From positions 868,001-932,000 of the forward strand of contig NW_026870563.1 in the NCBI RefSeq assembly GCF_963576545.1: a DNA stretch of 64,000 nucleotides. The letters are read 5' to 3'. The notes under the pieces were generated by a model. The model saw nothing but the letters and a program-made list of their open reading frames with translations. It was not told the DNA's origin and ran no database searches. This DNA comes from Limanda limanda. Lineage: Eukaryota > Chordata > Actinopteri > Pleuronectiformes > Pleuronectidae. A program made the translations under genes and the position numbers. Position 1 is the first letter of the stretch, and the number at the start of each line of letters is the position of its first letter. This document shows, piece by piece, positions 24,668 to 37,113 of the stretch.

Positions 24668-27600
24668 CAAGTAGGCTCTACCCCCACTAAATGGGGTTGC
24701 GCGCATCGATCGGTACCATCCTTGAGCTTCTCCGACTTTCGGAAGGGTTAGGGTTAGGGTCAGGGATGAAAGCACATAGGAGAAAGAGATATTCTTGAAT
24801 AACTTTTTTTGTGAAGGTCGGAGAGACTTGCAAGTAGGCTCTACCCCCACTAAATGGGGTAGCGCGCATCTATCGGTACCATCCTTGAGCTTCTCCGACT
24901 TTCGGAAGGGTTAGGGTTAGGGTTAGGGATGAAAGCACATAGGAGAAAGAGATATTCTTGAATAACTTTTTTTGTGAAGGTCGGAGAGACTTGCAAGTAG
25001 GCTCTACCCCCACTAAATGGGGTAGCGCGCATCGATCGGTACCATCCTTGAGCTTCTCCGACTTTCGAAAGGGTTAGGGTTAGGGATGAAAGCACATAGG
25101 AGAAAGAGATATTCTTGAATAACTTTTTTTGTGAAGGTCGGAGAGACTTGGAAAGTGGTTGCATCTGGACTAATTTGGGTCCTGCAGATCGATTGGTACC
25201 ATCCCCGAGCTTGTACGACCTTCGGAAGAGGTCGACCGACGAAATTCCCCCAAATCTGAGGAGATATTCTTGAATAACTTTTTTTGTGAAGGTCGGAGAG
25301 ACTTGCAAGTAGGCTCTACCCCCACTAAATGGGGTTGCGCGCATCGATCGGTACCATCCTTGAGCTTCTCCGACTTTCGGAAGGGTTAGGGTTAGGGTTA
25401 GGGATGAAAGCACATAGGAGAAAGAGATATTCTTGAATAACTTTTTTTGTGAAGGTCGGAGAGACTTGCAAGTAGGCTCTACCCCCACTAAATGGGGTAG
25501 CGCGCATCGATCGGTACCATCCTTGAGCTTCTCCGACTTTCGGAAGGGTTAGGGTTAGGGTTAGGGATGAAAGCACATAGGAGAAAGAGATATTCTTGAA
25601 TAACTTTTTTTGTGAAGGTCGGAGAGACTTGGAAAGTGGTTGCATCTGGACTAATTTGGGTCCTGCGGATCGATTGGTACCATCCCCGAGCTTGTACGAC
25701 CTTCGGAAGAGGTCGACCGACGAAATTCCCCCAAATCTGAGGAGATATTCTTGAATAACTTTTTTTGTGAAGGTCGGAAAGACTTGCAAGTAGGCTCTAC
25801 CCCCACTAAATGGGGTTGCGCGCATCGATCGGTACCATCCTTGAGCTTCTCCGACTTTCGGAAGGGTTAGGGTTAGGGTTAGGGATGAAAGCACATAGGA
25901 GAAAGAGATATTCTTGAATAACTTTTTTTGTGAAGGTCGGAGAGACTTGCAAGTAGGCTCTACCCCCACTAAATGGGGTAGCGCACATCGATCGGTACCA
26001 TCCTTGAGCTTCTCCGACTTTCGGAAGGGTTAGGGTTAGGGTTAGGGATGAAAGCACATAGGAGAAAGAGATATTCTTGAATAACTTTTTTTGTGAAGGT
26101 CGGAGAGACTTGCAAGTAGGCTCTACCCCCACTAAATGGGGTAGCGCGCATCGATCGGTACCATCCTTGAGCTTCTCCGACTTTCGGAAGGGTTAGGGTT
26201 AGGGTTAGGGATGAAAGCACATAGGAGAAAGAGATATTCTTGAATAACTTTTTTTGTGAAGGTCGGAGAGACTTGGAAAGTGGTTGCATCTGGACTAATT
26301 TGGGTCCTGCGGATCGATTGGTACCATCCCCGAGCTTGTACGACCTTCGGAAGAGGTCGACCGACGAAATTCCCCCAAATCTGAGGAGATATTCTTGAAT
26401 AACTTTTTTTGTGAAGGTCGGAGAGACTTGCAAGTAGGCTCTACCCCCACTAAATGGGGTTGCGCGCATCGATCGGTACCATCCTTGAGCTTCTCCGACT
26501 TTCGGAAGGGTTAGGGTTAGGGTTAGGGATGAAAGCACATAGGAGAAAGAGATATTCTTGAATAACTTTTTTTGTGAAGGTCGGAGAGACTTGCAAGTAG
26601 GCTCTACCCCCACTAAATGGGGTAGCGCGCATCGATCGGTACCATCCTTGAGCTTCTCCGACTTTCGGAAGGGTTAGGGTTAGGGATGAAAGCACATAGG
26701 AGAAAGAGATATTCTTGAATAACTTTTTTTGTGAAGGTCGGAGAGACTTGGAAAGTGGTTGCATCTGGACTAATTTGGGTCCTGCGGATCGATTGGTACC
26801 ATTCCCGAGCTTGTACGACCTTCGGAAGAGGTCGACCGACGAAATTCCCCCAAATCTGAGGAGATATTCTTGAATAACTTTTTTTGTGAAGGTCGGAGAG
26901 ACTTGCAAGTAGGCTCTACCCCCACTAAATGGGGTTGCGCGCATCGATCGGTACCATCCTTGAGCTTCTCCGACTTTCGGAAGGGTTAGGGTTAGGGTTA
27001 GGGATGAAAGCACATAGGAGAAAGAGATATTCTTGAATAACTTTTTTTGTGAAGGTCGGAGAGACTTGCAAGTAGGCTCTACCCCCACTAAATGGGGTAG
27101 CGCGCATCGATCGGTACCATCCTTGAGCTTCTCCGACTTTCGGAAGGGTTAGGGTTAGGGATGAAAGCACATAGGAGAAAGAGATATTCTTGAATAACTT
27201 TTTTTGTGAAGGTCGGAGAGACTTGGAAAGTGGTTGCATCTGGACTAATTTGGGTCCTGCGGATCGATTGGTACCATCCCCGAGCTTGTACGACCTTCGG
27301 AAGAGGTCGACCGACGAAATTCCCCCAAATCTGAGGAGATATTCTTGAATAACTTTTTTTGTGAAGGTCGGAGAGACTTGCAAGTAGGCTCTACCCCCAC
27401 TAAATGGGGTTGCGCGCATCGATCGGTACCATCCTTGAGCTTCTCCGACTTTCGGAAGGGTTAGGGTTAGGGATGAAAGCACATAGGAGAAAGAGATATT
27501 CTTGAATAACTTTTTTTGTGAAGGTCGGAGAGACTTGCAAGTAGGCTCTACCCCCACTAAATGGGGTAGCGCGCATCGATCGGTACCATCCTTGAGCTTC

Positions 27601-28012
27601 TCCGACTTTCGGAAGGGTTAGGGTTAGGGTTAGGGATGAAAGCACATAGGAGAAAGAGATATTCTTGAATAACTTTTTTTGTGAAGGTCGGAGAGACTTG
27701 CAAGTAGGCTCTACCCCCACTAAATGGGGTAGCGCGCATCGATCGGTACCATCCTTGAGCTTCTCCGACTTTCGAAAGGGTTAGGGTTAGGGATGAAAGC
27801 ACATAGGAGAAAGAGATATTCTTGAATAACTTTTTTTGTGAAGGTCGGAGAGACTTGGAAAGTGGTTGCATCTGGACTAATTTGGGTCCTGCGGATCGAT
27901 TGGTACCATCCCCGAGCTTGTACGACCTTCGGAAGAGGTCGACCGACGAAATTCCCCCAAATCTGAGGAGATATTCTTGAATAACTTTTTTTGTGAAGGT
28001 CGGAGAGACTTG
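24668..28012 (+). repeat. 3345-bp tandem duplication, copy 2
   Basis: The same private variants as copy 1 occur exactly 3345 bp to the right: 24761, 25186, 25981 and others. The near identity makes this a very recent duplication, or possibly an assembly artefact. Its right part (from about 26113) is also the start of the 5419-bp duplication. Confidence 0.95.
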
Positions 28013-31000
28013 CAAGTAGGCTCTACCCCCACTAAATGGGGTTGCGCGCATCGATCGGTACCATCCTTGAGCTTCTCCGACTTTCGGAAGGGTTAGGGTT
28101 AGGGTTAGGGATGAAAGCACATAGGAGAAAGAGATATTCTTGAATAACTTTTTTTGTGAAGGTCGGAGAGACTTGCAAGTAGGCTCTACCCCCACTAAAT
28201 GGGGTAGCGCGCATCGATCGGTACCATCCTTGAGCTTCTCCGACTTTCGGAAGGGTTAGGGTTAGGGTTAGGGATGAAAGCACATAGGAGAAAGAGATAT
28301 TCTTGAATAACTTTTTTTGTGAAGGTCGGAGAGACTTGGAAAGTGGTTGCATCTGGACTAATTTGGGTCCTGCGGATCGATTGGTACCATCCCCGAGCTT
28401 GTACGACCTTCGGAAGAGGTCGACCGACGAAATTCCCCCAAATCTGAGGAGATATTCTTGAATAACTTTTTTTGTGAAGGTCGGAGAGACTTGCAAGTAG
28501 GCTCTACCCCCACTAAATGGGGTTGCGCGCATCGATCGGTACCATCCTTGAGCTTCTCCGACTTTCGGAAGGGTTAGGGTTAGGGTTAGGGATGAAAGCA
28601 CATAGGAGAAAGAGATATTCTTGAATAACTTTTTTTGTGAAGGTCGGAGAGACTTGGAAAGTGGTTGCATCTGGACTAATTTGGGTCCTGCGGATCGATT
28701 GGTACCATCCCCGAGCTTGTACGACCTTCGGAAGAGGTCGACCGACGAAATTCCCCCAAATCTGAGGAGATATTCTTGAATAACTTTTTTTGTGAAGGTC
28801 GGAGAGACTTGCAAGTAGGCTCTACCCCCACTAAATGGGGTTGCGCGCATCGATCGGTACCATCCTTGAGCTTCTCCGACTTTCGGAAGGGTTAGGGTTA
28901 GGGTTAGGGATGAAAGCACATAGGAGAAAGAGATATTCTTGAATAACTTTTTTTGTGAAGGTCGGAGAGACTTGGAAAGTGGTTGCATCTGGACTAATTT
29001 GGGTCCTGCGGATCGATTGGTACCATCCCCGAGCTTGTACGACCTTCGGAAGAGGTCGACCGACGAAATTCCCCCAAATCTGAGGAGATATTCTTGAATA
29101 ACTTTTTTTGTGAAGGTCGGAGAGACATGCAAGTAGGCTCTACCCCCACTAAATGGGGTAGCGCGCATCGATCGGTACCATCCTTGAGCTTCTCCGACTT
29201 TCGGAAGGGTTAGGGTTAGGGTTAGGGATGAAAGCACATAGGAGAAAGAGATATTCTTGAATAACTTTTTTTGTGAAGGTCGGAGAGACTTGCAAGTAGG
29301 CTCTACCCCCACTAAATGGGGTAGCGCGCATCGATCGGTACCATCCTTGAGCTTCTACGACTTTCGGAAGGGTTAGGGTTAGGGTTAGGGATGAAAGCAC
29401 ATAGGAGAAAGAGATATTCTTGAATAACTTTTTTTGTGAAGGTCGGAGAGACTTGCAAGTAGGCTCTACCCCCACTAAATGGGGTAGCGCGCATCGATCG
29501 GTACCATCCTTGAGCTTCTCCGACTTTCGGAAGGGTTAGGGTTAGGGTTAGGGATGAAAGCACATAGGAGAAAGAGATATTCTTGAATAACTTTTTTTGT
29601 GAAGGTCGGAGAGACTTGCAAGTAGGCTCTACCCCCACTAAATGGGGTAGCGCGCATCGATCGGTACCATCCTTGAGCTTCTCCGACTTTCGGAAGGGTT
29701 AGGGTTAGGGTTAGGGATGAAAGCACATAGGAGAAAGAGATATTCTTGAATAACTTTTTTTGTGAAGGTCGGAGAGACTTGGAAAGTGGTTGCATCTGGA
29801 CTAATTTGGGTCCTGCGGATCGATTGGTACCATCCCCGAGCTTGTACGACCTTCGGAAGAGGTCGACCGACGAAATTCCCCCAAATCTGAGGAGATATTC
29901 TTGAATAACTTTTTTTGTGAAGGTCGGAGAGACTTGCAAGTAGGCTCTACCCCCACTAAATGGGGTAGCGCGCATCGATCGGTACCATCCTTGAGCTTCT
30001 CCGACTTTCGGAAGGGTTAGGGTTAGGGTTAGGGATGAAAGCACATAGGAGAAAGAGATATTCTTGAATAACTTTTTTTGTGAAGGTCGGAGAGACTTGC
30101 AAGTAGGCTCTACCCCCACTAAATGGGGTAGCGCGCATCGATCGGTACCATCCTTGAGCTTCTCCGACTTTCGAAAGGGTTAGGGTTAGGGATGAAAGCA
30201 CATAGGAGAAAGAGATATTCTTGAATAACTTTTTTTGTGAAGGTCGGAGAGACTTGGAAAGTGGTTGCATCTGGACTAATTTGGGTCCTGCGGATCGATT
30301 GGTACCATCCCCGAGCTTGTACGACCTTCGGAAGAGGTCGACCGACGAAATTCCCCCAAATCTGAGGAGATATTCTTGAATAACTTTTTTTGTGAAGGTC
30401 GGAGAGACTTGCAAGTAGGCTCTACCCCCACTAAATGGGGTTGCGCGCATCGATCGGTACCATCCTTGAGCTTCTCCGACTTTCGGAAGGGTTAGGGTTA
30501 GGGTTAGGGATGAAAGCACATAGGAGAAAGAGATATTCTTGAATAACTTTTTTTGTGAAGGTCGGAGAGACTTGCAAGTAGGCTCTACCCCCACTAAATG
30601 GGGTAGCGCGCATCGATCGGTACCATCCTTGAGCTTCTTCCGACTTTCGGAAGGGTTAGGGTTAGGGTTAGGGATGAAAGCACATAGGAGAAAGAGATAT
30701 TCTTGAATAACTTTTTTTGTGAAGGTCGGAGAGACTTGGAAAGTGGTTGCATCTGGACTAATTTGGGTCCTGCGGATCGATTGGTACCATCCCCGAGCTT
30801 GTACGACCTTCGGAAGAGGTCGACCGACGAAATTCCCCCAAATCTGAGGAGATATTCTTGAATAACTTTTTTTGTGAAGGTCGGAGAGACTTGCAAGTAG
30901 GCTCTACCCCCACTAAATGGGGTTGCGCGCATCGATCGGTACCATCCTTGAGCTTCTCCGACTTTCGGAAGGGTTAGGGTTAGGGTTAGGGATGAAAGCA

Positions 31001-31531
31001 CATAGGAGAAAGAGATATTCTTGAATAACTTTTTTTGTGAAGGTCGGAGAGACTTGGAAAGTGGTTGCATCTGGACTAATTTGGGTCCTGCGGATCGATT
31101 GGTACCATCCCCGAGCTTGTACGACCTTCGGAAGAGGTCGACCGACGAAATTCCCCCAAATCTGAGGAGATATTCTTGAATAACTTTTTTTGTGAAGGTC
31201 GGAGAGACATGCAAGTAGGCTCTACCCCCACTAAATGGGGTAGCGCGCATCGATCGGTACCATCCTTGAGCTTCTCCGACTTTTGGAAGGGTTAGGGTTA
31301 GGGTTAGGGATGAAAGCACATAGGAGAAAGAGATATTCTTGAATAACTTTTTTTGTGAAGGTCGGAGAGACTTGCAAGTAGGCTCTACCCCCACTAAATG
31401 GGGTAGCGCGCATCGATCGGTACCATCTTTGAGCTTCTCCGACTTTCGGAAGGGTTAGGGTTAGGGATGAAAGCACATAGGAGAAAGAGATATTCTTGAA
31501 TAACTTTTTTTGTGAAGGTCGGAGAGACTTG
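26113..31531 (+). repeat. 5419-bp tandem duplication, copy 1
   Basis: Same monomer order and variants as copy 2, including CATTCCCGAG in B (26801), three consecutive AB units, and an A unit with one extra T in CTTCTTCCG near 30637. A 1-base insertion shared at the exact offset is strong evidence for common descent. Confidence 0.94.
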
Positions 31532-34500
31532 CAAGTAGGCTCTACCCCCACTAAATGGGGTAGCGCGCATCGATCGGTACCATCCTTGAGCTTCTCCGAC
31601 TTTCGGAAGGGTTAGGGTTAGGGTTAGGGATGAAAGCACATAGGAGAAAGAGATATTCTTGAATAACTTTTTTTGTGAAGGTCGGAGAGACTTGGAAAGT
31701 GGTTGCATCTGGACTAATTTGGGTCCTGCGGATCGATTGGTACCATCCCCGAGCTTGTACGACCTTCGGAAGAGGTCGACCGACGAAATTCCCCCAAATC
31801 TGAGGAGATATTCTTGAATAACTTTTTTTGTGAAGGTCGGAGAGACTTGCAAGTAGGCTCTACCCCCACTAAATGGGGTTGCGCGCATCGATCGGTACCA
31901 TCCTTGAGCTTCTCCGACTTTCGGAAGGGTTAGGGTTAGGGTTAGGGATGAAAGCACATAGGAGAAAGAGATATTCTTGAATAACTTTTTTTGTGAAGGT
32001 CGGAGAGACTTGCAAGTAGGCTCTACCCCCACTAAATGGGGTAGCGCGCATCGATCGGTACCATCCTTGAGCTTCTCCGACTTTCGGAAGGGTTAGGGTT
32101 AGGGATGAAAGCACATAGGAGAAAGAGATATTCTTGAATAACTTTTTTTGTGAAGGTCGGAGAGACTTGGAAAGTGGTTGCATCTGGACTAATTTGGGTC
32201 CTGCGGATCGATTGGTACCATTCCCGAGCTTGTACGACCTTCGGAAGAGGTCGACCGACGAAATTCCCCCAAATCTGAGGAGATATTCTTGAATAACTTT
32301 TTTTGTGAAGGTCGGAGAGACTTGCAAGTAGGCTCTACCCCCACTAAATGGGGTTGCGCGCATCGATCGGTACCATCCTTGAGCTTCTCCGACTTTCGGA
32401 AGGGTTAGGGTTAGGGTTAGGGATGAAAGCACATAGGAGAAAGAGATATTCTTGAATAACTTTTTTTGTGAAGGTCGGAGAGACTTGCAAGTAGGCTCTA
32501 CCCCCACTAAATGGGGTAGCGCGCATCGATCGGTACCATCCTTGAGCTTCTCCGACTTTCGGAAGGGTTAGGGTTAGGGATGAAAGCACATAGGAGAAAG
32601 AGATATTCTTGAATAACTTTTTTTGTGAAGGTCGGAGAGACTTGGAAAGTGGTTGCATCTGGACTAATTTGGGTCCTGCGGATCGATTGGTACCATCCCC
32701 GAGCTTGTACGACCTTCGGAAGAGGTCGACCGACGAAATTCCCCCAAATCTGAGGAGATATTCTTGAATAACTTTTTTTGTGAAGGTCGGAGAGACTTGC
32801 AAGTAGGCTCTACCCCCACTAAATGGGGTTGCGCGCATCGATCGGTACCATCCTTGAGCTTCTCCGACTTTCGGAAGGGTTAGGGTTAGGGATGAAAGCA
32901 CATAGGAGAAAGAGATATTCTTGAATAACTTTTTTTGTGAAGGTCGGAGAGACTTGCAAGTAGGCTCTACCCCCACTAAATGGGGTAGCGCGCATCGATC
33001 GGTACCATCCTTGAGCTTCTCCGACTTTCGGAAGGGTTAGGGTTAGGGTTAGGGATGAAAGCACATAGGAGAAAGAGATATTCTTGAATAACTTTTTTTG
33101 TGAAGGTCGGAGAGACTTGCAAGTAGGCTCTACCCCCACTAAATGGGGTAGCGCGCATCGATCGGTACCATCCTTGAGCTTCTCCGACTTTCGAAAGGGT
33201 TAGGGTTAGGGATGAAAGCACATAGGAGAAAGAGATATTCTTGAATAACTTTTTTTGTGAAGGTCGGAGAGACTTGGAAAGTGGTTGCATCTGGACTAAT
33301 TTGGGTCCTGCGGATCGATTGGTACCATCCCCGAGCTTGTACGACCTTCGGAAGAGGTCGACCGACGAAATTCCCCCAAATCTGAGGAGATATTCTTGAA
33401 TAACTTTTTTTGTGAAGGTCGGAGAGACTTGCAAGTAGGCTCTACCCCCACTAAATGGGGTTGCGCGCATCGATCGGTACCATCCTTGAGCTTCTCCGAC
33501 TTTCGGAAGGGTTAGGGTTAGGGTTAGGGATGAAAGCACATAGGAGAAAGAGATATTCTTGAATAACTTTTTTTGTGAAGGTCGGAGAGACTTGCAAGTA
33601 GGCTCTACCCCCACTAAATGGGGTAGCGCGCATCGATCGGTACCATCCTTGAGCTTCTCCGACTTTCGGAAGGGTTAGGGTTAGGGTTAGGGATGAAAGC
33701 ACATAGGAGAAAGAGATATTCTTGAATAACTTTTTTTGTGAAGGTCGGAGAGACTTGGAAAGTGGTTGCATCTGGACTAATTTGGGTCCTGCGGATCGAT
33801 TGGTACCATCCCCGAGCTTGTACGACCTTCGGAAGAGGTCGACCGACGAAATTCCCCCAAATCTGAGGAGATATTCTTGAATAACTTTTTTTGTGAAGGT
33901 CGGAGAGACTTGCAAGTAGGCTCTACCCCCACTAAATGGGGTTGCGCGCATCGATCGGTACCATCCTTGAGCTTCTCCGACTTTCGGAAGGGTTAGGGTT
34001 AGGGTTAGGGATGAAAGCACATAGGAGAAAGAGATATTCTTGAATAACTTTTTTTGTGAAGGTCGGAGAGACTTGGAAAGTGGTTGCATCTGGACTAATT
34101 TGGGTCCTGCGGATCGATTGGTACCATCCCCGAGCTTGTACGACCTTCGGAAGAGGTCGACCGACGAAATTCCCCCAAATCTGAGGAGATATTCTTGAAT
34201 AACTTTTTTTGTGAAGGTCGGAGAGACTTGCAAGTAGGCTCTACCCCCACTAAATGGGGTTGCGCGCATCGATCGGTACCATCCTTGAGCTTCTCCGACT
34301 TTCGGAAGGGTTAGGGTTAGGGTTAGGGATGAAAGCACATAGGAGAAAGAGATATTCTTGAATAACTTTTTTTGTGAAGGTCGGAGAGACTTGGAAAGTG
34401 GTTGCATCTGGACTAATTTGGGTCCTGCGGATCGATTGGTACCATCCCCGAGCTTGTACGACCTTCGGAAGAGGTCGACCGACGAAATTCCCCCAAATCT

Positions 34501-36630
34501 GAGGAGATATTCTTGAATAACTTTTTTTGTGAAGGTCGGAGAGACATGCAAGTAGGCTCTACCCCCACTAAATGGGGTAGCGCGCATCGATCGGTACCAT
34601 CCTTGAGCTTCTCCGACTTTCGGAAGGGTTAGGGTTAGGGTTAGGGATGAAAGCACATAGGAGAAAGAGATATTCTTGAATAACTTTTTTTGTGAAGGTC
34701 GGAGAGACTTGCAAGTAGGCTCTACCCCCACTAAATGGGGTAGCGCGCATCGATCGGTACCATCCTTGAGCTTCTACGACTTTCGGAAGGGTTAGGGTTA
34801 GGGTTAGGGATGAAAGCACATAGGAGAAAGAGATATTCTTGAATAACTTTTTTTGTGAAGGTCGGAGAGACTTGCAAGTAGGCTCTACCCCCACTAAATG
34901 GGGTAGCGCGCATCGATCGGTACCATCCTTGAGCTTCTCCGACTTTCGGAAGGGTTAGGGTTAGGGTTAGGGATGAAAGCACATAGGAGAAAGAGATATT
35001 CTTGAATAACTTTTTTTGTGAAGGTCGGAGAGACTTGCAAGTAGGCTCTACCCCCACTAAATGGGGTAGCGCGCATCGATCGGTACCATCCTTGAGCTTC
35101 TCCGACTTTCGGAAGGGTTAGGGTTAGGGTTAGGGATGAAAGCACATAGGAGAAAGAGATATTCTTGAATAACTTTTTTTGTGAAGGTCGGAGAGACTTG
35201 GAAAGTGGTTGCATCTGGACTAATTTGGGTCCTGCGGATCGATTGGTACCATCCCCGAGCTTGTACGACCTTCGGAAGAGGTCGACCGACGAAATTCCCC
35301 CAAATCTGAGGAGATATTCTTGAATAACTTTTTTTGTGAAGGTCGGAGAGACTTGCAAGTAGGCTCTACCCCCACTAAATGGGGTAGCGCGCATCGATCG
35401 GTACCATCCTTGAGCTTCTCCGACTTTCGGAAGGGTTAGGGTTAGGGTTAGGGATGAAAGCACATAGGAGAAAGAGATATTCTTGAATAACTTTTTTTGT
35501 GAAGGTCGGAGAGACTTGCAAGTAGGCTCTACCCCCACTAAATGGGGTAGCGCGCATCGATCGGTACCATCCTTGAGCTTCTCCGACTTTCGAAAGGGTT
35601 AGGGTTAGGGATGAAAGCACATAGGAGAAAGAGATATTCTTGAATAACTTTTTTTGTGAAGGTCGGAGAGACTTGGAAAGTGGTTGCATCTGGACTAATT
35701 TGGGTCCTGCGGATCGATTGGTACCATCCCCGAGCTTGTACGACCTTCGGAAGAGGTCGACCGACGAAATTCCCCCAAATCTGAGGAGATATTCTTGAAT
35801 AACTTTTTTTGTGAAGGTCGGAGAGACTTGCAAGTAGGCTCTACCCCCACTAAATGGGGTTGCGCGCATCGATCGGTACCATCCTTGAGCTTCTCCGACT
35901 TTCGGAAGGGTTAGGGTTAGGGTTAGGGATGAAAGCACATAGGAGAAAGAGATATTCTTGAATAACTTTTTTTGTGAAGGTCGGAGAGACTTGCAAGTAG
36001 GCTCTACCCCCACTAAATGGGGTAGCGCGCATCGATCGGTACCATCCTTGAGCTTCTTCCGACTTTCGGAAGGGTTAGGGTTAGGGTTAGGGATGAAAGC
36101 ACATAGGAGAAAGAGATATTCTTGAATAACTTTTTTTGTGAAGGTCGGAGAGACTTGGAAAGTGGTTGCATCTGGACTAATTTGGGTCCTGCGGATCGAT
36201 TGGTACCATCCCCGAGCTTGTACGACCTTCGGAAGAGGTCGACCGACGAAATTCCCCCAAATCTGAGGAGATATTCTTGAATAACTTTTTTTGTGAAGGT
36301 CGGAGAGACTTGCAAGTAGGCTCTACCCCCACTAAATGGGGTTGCGCGCATCGATCGGTACCATCCTTGAGCTTCTCCGACTTTCGGAAGGGTTAGGGTT
36401 AGGGTTAGGGATGAAAGCACATAGGAGAAAGAGATATTCTTGAATAACTTTTTTTGTGAAGGTCGGAGAGACTTGGAAAGTGGTTGCATCTGGACTAATT
36501 TGGGTCCTGCGGATCGATTGGTACCATCCCCGAGCTTGTACGACCTTCGGAAGAGGTCGACCGACGAAATTCCCCCAAATCTGAGGAGATATTCTTGAAT
36601 AACTTTTTTTGTGAAGGTCGGAGAGACATG
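28013..36630 (+). repeat. Array segment 5: AB-dimer stretches, inside the 5419-bp duplication
   Basis: A units before each B: 2, 1, 1, 4, 2, 2, 1, 3, 2, 2, 3, 2, 1, 1, 4, 2, 2, 1. Short A units are frequent. Strictly alternating AB stretches occur at about 28.2-29.1 and 33.6-34.5 kb. There the minus strand stays open over more than 1.2 kb, because AB is 318 bp, a multiple of three. I read this as a by-product and not a gene. Confidence 0.9.
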
Positions 36631-37113
36631 CAAGTAGGCTCTACCCCCACTAAATGGGGTAGCGCGCATCGATCGGTACCATCCTTGAGCTTCTCCGACT
36701 TTTGGAAGGGTTAGGGTTAGGGTTAGGGATGAAAGCACATAGGAGAAAGAGATATTCTTGAATAACTTTTTTTGTGAAGGTCGGAGAGACTTGCAAGTAG
36801 GCTCTACCCCCACTAAATGGGGTAGCGCGCATCGATCGGTACCATCTTTGAGCTTCTCCGACTTTCGGAAGGGTTAGGGTTAGGGATGAAAGCACATAGG
36901 AGAAAGAGATATTCTTGAATAACTTTTTTTGTGAAGGTCGGAGAGACTTGCAAGTAGGCTCTACCCCCACTAAATGGGGTAGCGCGCATCGATCGGTACC
37001 ATCCTTGAGCTTCTCCGACTTTCGGAAGGGTTAGGGTTAGGGTTAGGGATGAAAGCACATAGGAGAAAGAGATATTCTTGAATAACTTTTTTTGTGAAGG
37101 TCGGAGAGACTTG
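31532..37113 (+). repeat. 5419-bp tandem duplication, copy 2
   Basis: Markers recur 5419 bp from copy 1: CATTCCCGAG at 32220, the extra T near 36056, the ABABAB stretch, and the short A before 36970. Similarity ends at about 37113, where this copy continues with A and the left one with B. Confidence 0.94.

Larger units (their letters stand above)
21323..28012 (+). repeat. Array segment 4: two 3345-bp copies
   Basis: A units before each B: 3, 2, 3, 2, 2, 3, then the same series again. The segment is rich in two-copy telomeric blocks. It consists of exactly two copies of a 20-odd monomer block, described separately. No gene is seen. Confidence 0.92.

Noticed and set aside
30637..30639. The extra T in CTTCTTCCG as a sequencing error.
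   Set aside because: The same insertion occurs at exactly 5419 bp distance near 36056 inside an otherwise matching block, so it is more likely inherited than random. An assembly duplication would also copy it.
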